From an uncultured Muribaculaceae bacterium (lineage in GTDB: Bacteria; Bacteroidota; Bacteroidia; Bacteroidales; Muribaculaceae): a stretch of 64,000 nucleotides of DNA. The translations under genes and the position numbers were made by a program. Positions within the stretch are counted from its first letter, which is position 1, and each line of letters starts with the position of its first letter. This document shows positions 44,331 through 54,265 of the stretch, in pieces. The stretch is from the NCBI GenBank assembly GCA_934661195.1, contig CAKUJD010000004.1:124001-188000 (forward strand), read 5' to 3'. A model generated the notes under the pieces. That model saw only the letters and a program-made list of their open reading frames with translations, was not told where the DNA came from and did no database searches.

Positions 44331-46040
44331 CTATTGCCGCTTGCCGCCTGTGTGGCTGTCGGCATCGCGGATTTCCACCCGGCGTATTTTTCCGCTTATG
44401 GTCTTTGGCAGCTCGTGCACAAACTGGATGATGCGCGGATATTTGTAGGGGGCGGTGGCGTGCTTCACGAAGTCTTGTATCTCCCTCACAAGCGCAGGCG
44501 CGTCTTTGCCGCGGTAGTCGCAGCCATATTCAATGCCGGCGGTGTGCCGGTATTCCTTGCCAAGCACAATTGTGGCTTTCACCACCATGCCGCGCACGTC
44601 GTCGGGCACGCCCGTTACGGCGCATTCCACCACGGCGGGGTGCTTCATGAGTGCGTTTTCCACCTCAAATGGGCCTATGCGGTAGCCCGACGACTTTATC
44701 ACGTCGTCTTTGCGTCCCACAAACCAGTAGTAGCCGTCTTCGTCGCGCCAAGCGATGTCGCCGGTGTGGTATATGCCGTTGCTGAAGTGCTGGCGGGTGA
44801 GTTCGGGGTCGCGGTAGTACTCCTTGAAGAGGCCCACGGGCTTGTGCTCTCCCACCCTGACCACGATTTCGCCCTGTTCGCCGTCTTCGGCCCAGCGGCC
44901 GTCGTTGGTCATCAGGCCAATGTCATAGCCGGGGTTGGCCTTGCCCATCGACCCCGGGCGCGGTTCCACCCACGGATAGGTGCCCACGGTGGCCGTGGTC
45001 TCGGTCTGGCCGAAAGCCTCGTGCAACTTTATGCCGGTGAGCTCGAGCCACTTTTCGAACACGCTGGGGTTGAGGGCCTCGCCGGCGTTGGTGCAGTATT
45101 CGAGCGAGCTCAGGTCGTAGGCGGCCACGTTTTCGCGTATAAGGAAGCGGTAGACGGTGGGCGGTGCGCAAAACGAGGTGATGTGGTAGCGGTGAATCAT
45201 TTCAAGCACGTCCACTGGCTTGAACTTCTCGAAGTCGTAGACAAACACGTTGGCCCCCACTATCCACTGGCCATAGTAGCAGCCCCACACCGCTTTGCCC
45301 CAGCCGGTGTCGGCCAGTGTGAAGTGCAGGCTGCCCTCGTGCAGATTGTGCCAGTAGCGTGCTGTGATGATGTGGCCCAGCGGATACAGAAAGTCGTGGG
45401 CCACCATCTTGGGCTCGCCGCTGGTGCCGCTGGTGAAATACATCAGCGATGTGTCGCTGTTGCTGTTGGGGTGGCTGGGGCGCACAAAGGCGGGAGCCTG
45501 GGCTATGCCCTTGTTGAAGTCGCTCCACCCTTCAGGCACTTCGGGGCCTATCGACACAAGGCTCTTGAGCGTGGGGCACTGCGGCGCGGCTGCGCTGATG
45601 TGCCCCAGCACCTCGGTGTCGCCGCAGGCCACGATGGCCTTGATGTCGGCCGACTGGCAGCGATACACTATGTCGGCCGGGGTGAGCAGGTGGGTGGCAG
45701 GAATCACCACCGCGCCCAGCTTGTGCAGGGCGGTGATGGCGAACCAAAACTGGTAGCGGCGCTTCATGATGAGCATCACCATGTCGCCGTGCCCTATACC
45801 CAACTGCTGGAAGTAGGCTGCCGTGCGGTCGCTCTCACGCTTTATGTCGGCAAAGGTGAACTGGCGGTGCTCGCCGCGGTCGTTGACCCACAGCAGGGCC
45901 TTCTTTTGCGGTTCAAGGCGCGCCCACTCGTCGACCACGTCGTAGGCAAAGTTGAAGTTTTCGGGCACGCGCAGGTGGTAGTTGGCCATGAAGTCGGCAT
46001 ATGATGTGAATTCCGTTTTGTCAAGAAATTTTTCGAGCAT
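44331..46040 (-). CDS. AMP-binding acyl-CoA synthetase (MACS / acetyl-CoA-synthetase-like)
   Basis: 569 residues of the ANL superfamily. Motifs: LMYFTSGTSGEPKMV (P-loop), FGQTETTATVG (adenine-binding), GIYHTGDIAWRDEDGYYWFVGRKDDVIKSSGYRI (hinge region, with the usual Tyr-Arg) and PKTISGKIRR near the C terminus (catalytic Lys). The closest textbook group is the medium-chain acyl-CoA synthetases; acetate, propionate or aryl acids are all possible. It lies 58 bases behind the XRE-cupin regulator, so the two probably form one operon. Confidence 0.9.
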   Translation of the reverse strand: MLEKFLDKTEFTSYADFMANYHLRVPENFNFAYDVVDEWARLEPQKKALLWVNDRGEHRQFTFADIKRESDRTAAYFQQLGIGHGDMVMLIMKRRYQFWFAITALHKLGAVVIPATHLLTPADIVYRCQSADIKAIVACGDTEVLGHISAAAPQCPTLKSLVSIGPEVPEGWSDFNKGIAQAPAFVRPSHPNSNSDTSLMYFTSGTSGEPKMVAHDFLYPLGHIITARYWHNLHEGSLHFTLADTGWGKAVWGCYYGQWIVGANVFVYDFEKFKPVDVLEMIHRYHITSFCAPPTVYRFLIRENVAAYDLSSLEYCTNAGEALNPSVFEKWLELTGIKLHEAFGQTETTATVGTYPWVEPRPGSMGKANPGYDIGLMTNDGRWAEDGEQGEIVVRVGEHKPVGLFKEYYRDPELTRQHFSNGIYHTGDIAWRDEDGYYWFVGRKDDVIKSSGYRIGPFEVENALMKHPAVVECAVTGVPDDVRGMVVKATIVLGKEYRHTAGIEYGCDYRGKDAPALVREIQDFVKHATAPYKYPRIIQFVHELPKTISGKIRRVEIRDADSHTGGKRQ

Positions 46041-46098
46041 GATTCTGATTCTTTTTTCGTTAGTTTTGGTGTGATTGTAGATGTGGACAGGCCCGGTT

Positions 46099-46659
46099 TT
46101 ATTGCGTGATGATGGCCAGGAAGCGCGCCTGCTTGCCGTCGAGGGCGCGCATCAGGTGGGGCAGACGTGCGTTAAACATCACGCTGTCGCCCTTCTCCAG
46201 AGTCAGGGTCTTGTGGCTAAGATACAATTCCACCTTACCCTCGACCACTATGTTGAACTCTTGGCCATGATGGCTGCATGGGGTGGCGGTGGCATTATTG
46301 GCAGGATCGATGGTGACCATGAACGGGTGCATTTCGCGCCCGGCGAAGCCCTCGGCCAGTGACTCGTAGCAGTAAGCGCGCTCGCGCTCCACTATCGAGC
46401 CTCGGCCAGCGCGCGTCACATAGTAGCTTTGCATCTTAGGCGATGAGCCAAACAGGATTTCGGGCACCTCAAGGCCAAACTGCTCGGCAAGGTTTTGCAC
46501 AAAGCTGATGGGTATGTCGGTGTGCCCCGACTCATATTGTGTGTATGTGGCCTCGTCGATGCCGCAGGCCTTGGCCACTTGCGCTGTGGTCAGGTCGAGC
46601 GAGTCGCGCAGTCCGCGCAACCGGTCGGCCACTTGCTGTATGTTTTCTCTGTCGCTCAT
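46099..46659 (-). CDS. XRE-cupin transcriptional regulator
   Basis: 186 residues from ATG 46659 (MSDRENIQQVADRL). An N-terminal XRE helix-turn-helix (about 8-65, TTAQVAKACGIDEATYTQYESG) is joined to a C-terminal cupin_2 domain (about 105-180, HHGQEFNIVVEGKVELYL...GDSVMFNARLPH). Such regulators usually sense a small ligand in the cupin and control an adjacent metabolic gene; here the adjacent gene is the acyl-CoA synthetase, so an organic acid or its CoA ester is a sensible candidate ligand (inference). A -7-like TATATTTG lies at 46711-46704 without a clear -33. Confidence 0.9.
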   Translation of the reverse strand: MSDRENIQQVADRLRGLRDSLDLTTAQVAKACGIDEATYTQYESGHTDIPISFVQNLAEQFGLEVPEILFGSSPKMQSYYVTRAGRGSIVERERAYCYESLAEGFAGREMHPFMVTIDPANNATATPCSHHGQEFNIVVEGKVELYLSHKTLTLEKGDSVMFNARLPHLMRALDGKQARFLAIITQ

Positions 46660-46784
46660 ATTCAATGTCTGTAAAAAACGTTAATTTGACATGTGTTTGC
46701 TGGCAAATATATGCAATTTAATATCAAAATGCACATAAAACCGACTAAATATTTTTAATTCGGCACATTGTGGCCCGATATGAG

Positions 46785-46820
46785 CAAAATAAATGCACAC
46801 CGCATTGCGGCGGTGTGCAT
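46785..46820 (-). terminator. Terminator of the CE2-like esterase gene
   Basis: Perfect 11-bp hairpin ATGCACACCGC / GCGGTGTGCAT (46793-46803, 46810-46820), followed on the minus strand by TTATTTTG. Confidence 0.75.
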
Positions 46821-46909
46821 AAAAAAGTGTAATAATTTGTTGCTTAGGATATAAGAGTGTAATTTTTGGTGTAAAAAGCAGCGTGTGGCTCTGTCCCGCC
46901 CCACCCTCT

Positions 46910-48031
46910 CTACTTGCCTTGCTTTGTCAGCACTTCGCGGCGCAGGAAAGCTGTGAGCTCTTGTGCCATGAGCTGGTGCTGGCGCATCGACGGGTGCCAG
47001 CTGGCGCCCCACCCCAGCGATCCGTCGATTGGGGTCATGTCGAAGCGGTACACACTCACACCCTCGGCCTTGAGCACGCGGGCCACGCTGTCGAGCACGG
47101 TGGTGCACTCATTAAGGGCGTCGCCCTTTAGCATGGTGCCAGTGAGCAGCACCAGTTTGGCTTGCGGCTGCACGCTGTGCAGGTGGCGGGCAAACTGCAT
47201 GTAGGCTTCGCGAAACAGGTTCACGTCGTGAGGCTGCGTCTTCAGGTCGTTGGTGCCCAGGTTCACGCAAATCACGTCGGGGCGGTAGCTGGCGAAGTCC
47301 CACAGCTGTGTGGAGTCGTAGAGCTGCGTGTAGTCATACCATCGGCGCATGTTGTCGCGGCTGCCCTCGCGCACGTCGTGTGCGTTGCGGTACACGCCTA
47401 TGCCCGACCGTGCCACGGCAATCCAGTCGGCGTTGAGGTTGCGGGCCGTGATGGCAGCGTAGCTGAAGTAGTGGTTCTCGGTGGCGTAGTGGAACTTCTC
47501 CTTGCCGCTTTCGGCCTCTATGCCGTATCCGCAGGTTATTGAGTTGCCTATGAATTCGAGTTTCAGCTCGGGCTTCTTGGGGGCTGAAAGCAGCTTTGCA
47601 CCCTTGTCAAGCAGCAGCCCGTGCATTTCGGGCTTGAAGCGCCAGCCTTCGGTGGCGAGGGTCACCGATGCGGTGTGGCAGCCCTTGTCCAGGCCGCTGG
47701 CCAGAATCACCAGCGAGTCTTGCAGCGAGGGCGTGGCGCCCTTGGCCGGCTTGCGGGCCTGCACCTTGCGCGGCTCGCCGCCGTCGACCGTGATCTCGAA
47801 GTAGCCGCAGCCCGGATTCACAATCATAGCAAGGCCGCTGCCCTTGAAGTTGACGCTGAAGTGCGTGCCCGGGTAGTTGAAGCGGTAGCACTGTGGATTG
47901 GTGGCGTTGATGCGGCCGCAATAGCTTATGCGGCTGTCGCTGGGGGCCACACGCTTTTGCGCATGGGCCGCTGTGCCGCCCAGCAGGGCCAGCACAGCCA
48001 TGGCTGTCAGTAGTAGCGGTTTGTTTGTCAT
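46910..48031 (-). CDS. Secreted SGNH/GDSL esterase, CE2-like
   Basis: 373 residues from ATG 48031 (MTNKPLLLTAMAVLALLGGTAAHA, a signal peptide). An N-terminal beta-sandwich (about 30-135, GRI...YRFNYPGTHFSVNFKGSGLAM) precedes an SGNH hydrolase domain. The blocks are visible: FIGNSITCGYG (nucleophile Ser), CVNLGTNDL (block III Asn) and ASWHPSMRQH (catalytic His). This two-domain layout is that of carbohydrate esterase family 2, which removes acetyl groups from xylan or glucomannan. It is monocistronic. The nearest carbohydrate gene is far away, so the target glycan is unknown. Confidence 0.88.
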   Translation of the reverse strand: MTNKPLLLTAMAVLALLGGTAAHAQKRVAPSDSRISYCGRINATNPQCYRFNYPGTHFSVNFKGSGLAMIVNPGCGYFEITVDGGEPRKVQARKPAKGATPSLQDSLVILASGLDKGCHTASVTLATEGWRFKPEMHGLLLDKGAKLLSAPKKPELKLEFIGNSITCGYGIEAESGKEKFHYATENHYFSYAAITARNLNADWIAVARSGIGVYRNAHDVREGSRDNMRRWYDYTQLYDSTQLWDFASYRPDVICVNLGTNDLKTQPHDVNLFREAYMQFARHLHSVQPQAKLVLLTGTMLKGDALNECTTVLDSVARVLKAEGVSVYRFDMTPIDGSLGWGASWHPSMRQHQLMAQELTAFLRREVLTKQGK

Positions 48032-48144
48032 TGTCAGAAGTGTTTTGGTTGGTGCAAAATTACATGAAAATAGCGTTGCCATGGCCATGATGACACGGAA
48101 TATTGCTAATTTTGACGCCTATAAACCAATCAACGTTAGCTATT

Positions 48145-48897
48145 ATGACGACGCACAACACTGCAGTGGTGATGGGAGCCTCATCGGGACTGGGCGCGGC
48201 TGTGGCCCGCCTGCTTGCGGCCCGGGGCTGGCGCGTGGGCATAGCGGCCCGCCGCGCTGAGGCGCTCGAACGGATAAAGAGCGAGTTTGCCCCAGGGCAG
48301 ATAGAGGCTGAGGTGATTGACGTGAACGATGCCGGCGCCCCACTCCGCCTAAATGCGCTCATCGACCGCCTTGGCGGCATCGACTTGTATTTCCACTCTT
48401 CGGGCGTGGGCAGGCAAAATCAGTTGCTCGATGCGGCTGTGGAGCTTGCCACGGTCGAGACCAATGTGACTGGGTTTACGCGCATGGTGACTGCCGCCTT
48501 CAACCGCATGGCCGGGGATGGCCGCCCGGGCCACATAGCTGTGATAAGCTCGGTGGCCGGCACCAAGGGTATTGGGGCTGCCCCATCGTATTCCGCCTCG
48601 AAGGCGTTTGACTCGTGCTACATGCAGGCGCTGGAGCAGCTGGCCCGCATGCGGCGGCTGCCAATATCGTTCACCGATGTGCGGCCCGGCTTTGTGGCCA
48701 CGCCGCTGCTGAATGGCGCGCCCTACCCCATGCTCATGGATTGCGGCCATGCCGCCCGCTGCATAGTGGGCGCAGTGCTTGCCCGCCGCCATGTGGCGGT
48801 GGTGGACTGGCGCTGGCGTGTGCTGGTGGCCTTGTGGCGCCGCATGCCGCGCTGGCTGTGGCGCAGGTTAAAGATTAGCGCGGCCGAGAGTCGCTGA
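48145..48897 (+). CDS. Short-chain dehydrogenase/reductase (SDR)
   Basis: 250 residues from ATG 48145. It has the cofactor motif GASSGLG (about 11-17), an Ala-Arg-Arg after strand 2 that suggests NADP(H), HSSGVG in place of the usual NNAG, the active-site Ser in ISSVAG and YSASK (catalytic Tyr and Lys). A final hydrophobic, Trp/Arg-rich segment may attach it to membrane. The substrate is unknown. Its 3' end overlaps the convergent glycosyltransferase gene by 23 bases. Confidence 0.88.
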   Translation: MTTHNTAVVMGASSGLGAAVARLLAARGWRVGIAARRAEALERIKSEFAPGQIEAEVIDVNDAGAPLRLNALIDRLGGIDLYFHSSGVGRQNQLLDAAVELATVETNVTGFTRMVTAAFNRMAGDGRPGHIAVISSVAGTKGIGAAPSYSASKAFDSCYMQALEQLARMRRLPISFTDVRPGFVATPLLNGAPYPMLMDCGHAARCIVGAVLARRHVAVVDWRWRVLVALWRRMPRWLWRRLKISAAESR

Positions 48898-50038
48898 TGC
48901 CGCCAGCCTGCTTCAGCGTGCGCTCATACACGTCCATTATTTGGCTGGCCATGGTGCTGGCCGCAAAGCGCTGGCTGTAGCGGTGGCCGGCCTCAATCAT
49001 GTGGCTGCGCAGGCTGGAGTCGCCCATCACGCGGTTGAGCGCGTCGGTCATCTGCTCCACCGAGTCGGGGTCGACATACAGCGTGTCGGGGCCTCCCGCC
49101 TCTTCAAGGCACGAGCCGGTGGCGGCCACCACGGGCGTGCCGCTGCACAGGGCTTCGAGGATGGGAATGCCGAAGCCTTCGAAGCGCGACGGATACACAA
49201 ACGCCTCGGCCATCTGGTAGAGGGCCGGCAGATACTCGGTGCGGATGTGCGATATTGAGAATATGCGGTGACCCAGGCCATGGGCCGCGGCATACTTCAT
49301 AATCTCTTTGTAGTAGCGCATGTGGTGGCCCACGATCACCAGGCGCACGTCCTTGTCGGCAATGTGCTCGAGAGCCTTGACGGCCAGCAGCACGTTTTTG
49401 CGCTCCTCCACGGTGCCAACGCTCAGAATGTAGCGCTTGGGCAGGCGGTAGCGGTCGGCGGCTGCCTGCCGCATGAAGTCGCTGGCCGGCTGGCGGAAGA
49501 TTTCGTTGCAGCCCTGATACACCACATCAATCTTCTCCTCGGGCACATGATAGAAGTGCATGATTTCACGCTTGGTGCACTCGCTGATGGCCATTATGCG
49601 CGTGGCGTCGCGGCATGCGTGCTTGAACTTGAAGTCGTAGATGGCGCGGTCTATTGGCTTGTAGAATTTGGGGAAACGCTTGAAAATCAGGTCGTGAATG
49701 GTGAGCACGCTGGGAATGCCGCTCTTGGCCACGTTGAGCGGGAGTTCGCCGCTGAGGCCGTGAAACAGTTGCACATGGTGGCGCTGCGCCTCGGCCATCA
49801 TTCCGCTCACCGAGCGCCACCACGCTCCGCCCAGCGGGGCTTTGCGCGGCAGCTTAAGGTGCACGCGCCCGCGGCTTAACAGGGCGGTGAGCTCAGGGTT
49901 TTCTTTGGCCTTGGGGCTGTAGATGTAGTAGTGGTTTTTGGGGTAGAATTCCGAAAGCACGTCGATCACCAGGCGGCTGTAGTTGCCCAGTCCGGTATTG
50001 TTGAAGACGGCCCGTTTGCCGTCAAATCCTATAATCAT
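48875..50038 (-). CDS. Glycosyltransferase family 4 (GT-B)
   Basis: 387 residues. The N-terminal acceptor half has GLGNYSR and HGLSGELPL; the C-terminal half has the GT4 motif PSRFEGFGIPILEALCSGTP (Glu-x7-Glu) and SVGTVEERKN. These enzymes add sugars from nucleotide donors to glycans or lipids. It lies 25 bases downstream of yifB, on the same strand, with no terminator between. Its stop overlaps the end of the SDR gene by 23 bases. The acceptor is unknown. Confidence 0.9.
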   Translation of the reverse strand: MIIGFDGKRAVFNNTGLGNYSRLVIDVLSEFYPKNHYYIYSPKAKENPELTALLSRGRVHLKLPRKAPLGGAWWRSVSGMMAEAQRHHVQLFHGLSGELPLNVAKSGIPSVLTIHDLIFKRFPKFYKPIDRAIYDFKFKHACRDATRIMAISECTKREIMHFYHVPEEKIDVVYQGCNEIFRQPASDFMRQAAADRYRLPKRYILSVGTVEERKNVLLAVKALEHIADKDVRLVIVGHHMRYYKEIMKYAAAHGLGHRIFSISHIRTEYLPALYQMAEAFVYPSRFEGFGIPILEALCSGTPVVAATGSCLEEAGGPDTLYVDPDSVEQMTDALNRVMGDSSLRSHMIEAGHRYSQRFAASTMASQIMDVYERTLKQAGGISDSRPR

Positions 50039-50063
50039 AGTTGTTTTAGTTCGTTAGCAATTG

Positions 50064-51632
<1,569 letters not shown>

Positions 51633-51663
51633 AATGTTAAGTTAAAGTTTTTTAGTCGGTGAG

Positions 51664-52695
51664 TTAAAGGCCAATGCGCTGCTTGGCCGCGCCTATCACG
51701 GCAGCAGCCGCACTGCTGCGGGCTATCACGCGGCCCGATGAGTCGGCCAGCACAAATAGTGGGGTAGAGGTGAGGCACAGCTGCTTCAGGTCGCTGTTCA
51801 CCGGGCCTTCGGGAGCCCAGTAGTGCTGCCAGCTGGCGCTGTCGCGTACCACCTCGCTGCGCCAAAATGACGAGTCGGGTTCGAGCGACACGTCGGCTAT
51901 TTGCAGCCGCCTGCCGCTGCCGCTTTGGGATGCAAGCGACTTCAGTTGGCCCATGTAGGAACTGTGATCGGTCTCGCTTTCGCCGCCCCATATGCACAGC
52001 AGCGTGTAGCTGGCGTCGCTGAATCGCAACTGGCTGTAGGCGTTGGCATTGGCATTCATTAGCAGCATAGCGGCCAACTGCTTGCTGCCTTTGCCCACGG
52101 CCAGGGTGAGCGCGTCGAAGCTGCCCACCAGGCTTTGGGGCCTTGCTTCGGGCTTGATGCTGCTCAGCAGCCGCTGCGCCTTGGCAGGGTCGTCGGCGCT
52201 GTTGTAGTTCACAACGACTAGCAGGGTAGAGGTCACATCGTCGGGGTTGGCCTTGACATACTTCTCGATGTCGGTGTTCACAGCCTTGTAGTCGCCGGCG
52301 GTTAGCTGCCGCGCGTGCTTGCTTATGAATTCGCTCCAGCGCTCGTTCTCGTCAGTGCCCGTGGCGGAAATGTGGTAGGTGTCGGTGAGGTCGCCGCTCA
52401 GCGTCACCGTGTTGCCGTTTTTCACGGCTACGCAGGCCACCAGCCGCGAGTCGGTGTCGTAGATGGCGGCAAGTGTTAGCTCGTCGCAGCTGCCCTGGTA
52501 CTCAAATTTGCCGTCTTTCAGCGTCACCCAGGAGTCGGCCACTCCGTTTGGGGTGTAGTAGGCTATGTGCAGGTTTTGGCCGCCCGCATTCTTAAAGTCG
52601 CCCTTTATCTTGAATTTGCCGCCGCTGCATGCTGCCATTGCCGTGGCTAACAGCGCGACGGCGGCGAGCAGCAGGGAGTGTGTGATTTTGCTCAT
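51664..52695 (-). CDS. DUF4369-like lipoprotein with thioredoxin-like C terminus
   Basis: 343 residues from ATG 52695, with a lipoprotein signal (LLATAMAACSGG, Cys23). The N-terminal part (FKIKGDFKNAGGQNLHIAYYTPNGVADSW) matches the DUF4369 fold found in Bacteroidetes thioredoxin-like lipoproteins. The C-terminal part (about 250-343, WRSEVVRDSASWQHYWAPEG...PLFVLADSSGRVIARS) looks like the end of a thioredoxin fold, but no Cys-x-x-Cys pair is present; a single Cys lies in LLCIWGG. So it may be a degenerate redox protein. A consensus promoter lies 25 bases upstream. Confidence 0.75.
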   Translation of the reverse strand: MSKITHSLLLAAVALLATAMAACSGGKFKIKGDFKNAGGQNLHIAYYTPNGVADSWVTLKDGKFEYQGSCDELTLAAIYDTDSRLVACVAVKNGNTVTLSGDLTDTYHISATGTDENERWSEFISKHARQLTAGDYKAVNTDIEKYVKANPDDVTSTLLVVVNYNSADDPAKAQRLLSSIKPEARPQSLVGSFDALTLAVGKGSKQLAAMLLMNANANAYSQLRFSDASYTLLCIWGGESETDHSSYMGQLKSLASQSGSGRRLQIADVSLEPDSSFWRSEVVRDSASWQHYWAPEGPVNSDLKQLCLTSTPLFVLADSSGRVIARSSAAAAVIGAAKQRIGL

Positions 52696-52719
52696 AAAAA
52701 TAAAAAATGCTCGTTTTGG

Positions 52720-52751
52720 CAAAAGTAGCAAAAAATGCGCTCATCATCAAA
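52720..52751 (-). promoter_or_regulatory. Bacteroidetes-type promoter of the lipoprotein-yifB-GT operon
   Basis: Minus strand: TTTG (52751-52748), exactly 20 bases, TACTTTTG (52727-52720). It is divergent from the tRNA-Tyr promoter, with only 24 bases between the two -33 elements. Confidence 0.75.
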
Positions 52752-52775
52752 AAAAGCACAAAATGCCGCTTAAAT

Positions 52776-52807
52776 TTTGCAAAGCTGAAAATTATGCGCT
52801 ACCTTTG
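52776..52807 (+). promoter_or_regulatory. Bacteroidetes-type promoter of tRNA-Tyr
   Basis: TTTG (52776-52779), exactly 20 bases, TACCTTTG (52800-52807). The start is expected near 52814, 11 bases before the tRNA. Confidence 0.8.
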
Positions 52808-52824
52808 CAACGCAAAAAAGGCAC

Positions 52825-52907
52825 GGGTAGATTCCAGAGTGGCCAAATGGGGCAGACTGTAAATCTGCTGTCTCTCGACTTCGGTGGTTCGAATCCATCT
52901 CTACCCA
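52825..52907 (+). tRNA. tRNA-Tyr (anticodon GTA)
   Basis: The acceptor GGGTAGA (52825-52831) pairs with TCTACCC (52900-52906), discriminator A52907. Anticodon stem GCAGA/TCTGC with loop CTGTAAA gives GTA at 52859-52861. The long variable arm is typical of a class II tRNA, and the T arm GGTTCGAATCC is standard. CCA is not encoded. It is the only tRNA in the window. Confidence 0.96.
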
Positions 52908-52925
52908 CACAAGCTTCAAACTTTT

Positions 52926-52960
52926 AAGGCTGCGGCAATTGCCGCAGCCTTTGTTTTTTG
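52926..52960 (+). terminator. tRNA-Tyr terminator
   Basis: A 26-base exact palindrome (arm AAGGCTGCGGCAA, 52926-52938) is followed by TGTTTTTTG. Confidence 0.88.
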
Positions 52961-52983
52961 CGTCATGCCGCCACTGCGATGCG

Positions 52984-54072
52984 TCAAAACATTGAGCGGT
53001 AGAGTTCGGTCATCTTCTGATAGAAGTGGTTGTAGTTCAGGTGGCTGTCGAAGTCGGCTTTGGCCTGCAGGCCCATGCGGCCGCGCAGTCGGGCGTCGTC
53101 GACGAGCCGCTTTATGGCATCGGCCAGGGCATAGTGGTCGCCAGGCTTCACAAGCAGGCCGTTCTGGCCGCTGGTGATGTATTCGGGCTGGGCACCATTG
53201 TCGGTGGTTATCACAGGCTTGCCCAGCATCATGTATTCAAGCGCGGCAATGCCCATGGCCTCGGGCACCACCGAGGGCACAATGCCCACGTCGCACTGCT
53301 CGAGCAGCGGCAGCACATTGGGCTGGAATCCCATGAACGTTACGTTTTTCACCATTTGGTTGGCCACGATAAAGCCTTTCAGCTTGGCCTCAAACTTGTA
53401 TTGTCCCTCGCCAAGCACCACCATGCGGTAGGTGCTCTTGTCGAGCTGTGTGAGCGCGCGCAGCAGGGTGTCGATGCCCTTGTCGTGGCTGAGGCGGCCG
53501 TGAAACATGAGCAGTGCCTGCCGGGGCTGAACGCCCAGCTGGCTGCGCAGCTGCGCGGAGCAAGGCTCGTGGCTGAGCAGCACGCTTTCGCGTATCACCA
53601 CCGCCTTGCCACGGGCTATTTTCGAGGCCTTGCCCATATAGTAGTCAAATGCCTTTTGCGACCCGAACACAAACTTGTCGACCTCACGATACACCTTGCG
53701 CGTGATGTAGTTGAGCCGCGGCCGTGTGAGACCGTGCACCGACATCACTATGCGCACACGGTCGTTTTCGGCAATGTGCTTGGCCAGCACGGCTGTGAAA
53801 GCGTCGTGAAAGGTGTGCACGTGCACCACATTGTCGCCGCGCTTCAGCAGCCGGGCAAAGCGCACTGGACTGTCGAGGTCGGTGAGTCCCTTCAGCGGCA
53901 AAATGGATATGGGCACTTCGAGTGTGCGAAAGCGGTTGAGCACCGCCTCGTGCTTGCGGCACACGGCTTCCACATAGAAGTCGTCATGCTTTAGCCTGGA
54001 AATCAGGTCGTAGGCATACTGCTCGGGGCCGGCCCAAGTTTTGTCGGACACTATTTGAAACACATTTATCAT
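52984..54072 (-). CDS. Glycosyltransferase family 4 (GT-B)
   Basis: 362 residues from ATG 54072 (MINVFQIVSDKTWAGPEQYAYDL); a GTG 12 codons upstream is less likely. Motifs: GGPEQ-like AGPEQYAYDL at the N terminus, LMFHGRLSHDKGIDTLL, and VVPEAMGIAALEYMMLGKPVI (Glu-x7-Glu). It belongs to the same broad family as the 48875-50038 product but is clearly divergent and in a different transcription unit. The acceptor is unknown; a surface glycan is likely. Confidence 0.9.
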   Translation of the reverse strand: MINVFQIVSDKTWAGPEQYAYDLISRLKHDDFYVEAVCRKHEAVLNRFRTLEVPISILPLKGLTDLDSPVRFARLLKRGDNVVHVHTFHDAFTAVLAKHIAENDRVRIVMSVHGLTRPRLNYITRKVYREVDKFVFGSQKAFDYYMGKASKIARGKAVVIRESVLLSHEPCSAQLRSQLGVQPRQALLMFHGRLSHDKGIDTLLRALTQLDKSTYRMVVLGEGQYKFEAKLKGFIVANQMVKNVTFMGFQPNVLPLLEQCDVGIVPSVVPEAMGIAALEYMMLGKPVITTDNGAQPEYITSGQNGLLVKPGDHYALADAIKRLVDDARLRGRMGLQAKADFDSHLNYNHFYQKMTELYRSMF

Positions 54073-54265
54073 GGTGCCTTTGAGTTTTATTGGTTTGTTA
54101 CAATTCACGAAATTACAAAAAAAATGCTAAAAAATCGCATCAATGATGGCAACAAGGCCGTTTTTTTGCAACAAAAGGCACTTGTGCGGCATTTTAGTGA
54201 AAAGTGGTTGCTTTTTAGGTAATCATGGTAATGGCAATGGGCAGGGCTTGCGCTAAATTTGCATC

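Noticed and set aside
54254..54261. TAAATTTG immediately before the CMD-cupin ATG, suggesting a leaderless mRNA
   Set aside because: No TTTG at 19-21 bases upstream; in AT-rich gaps a lone TAnnTTTG is common.
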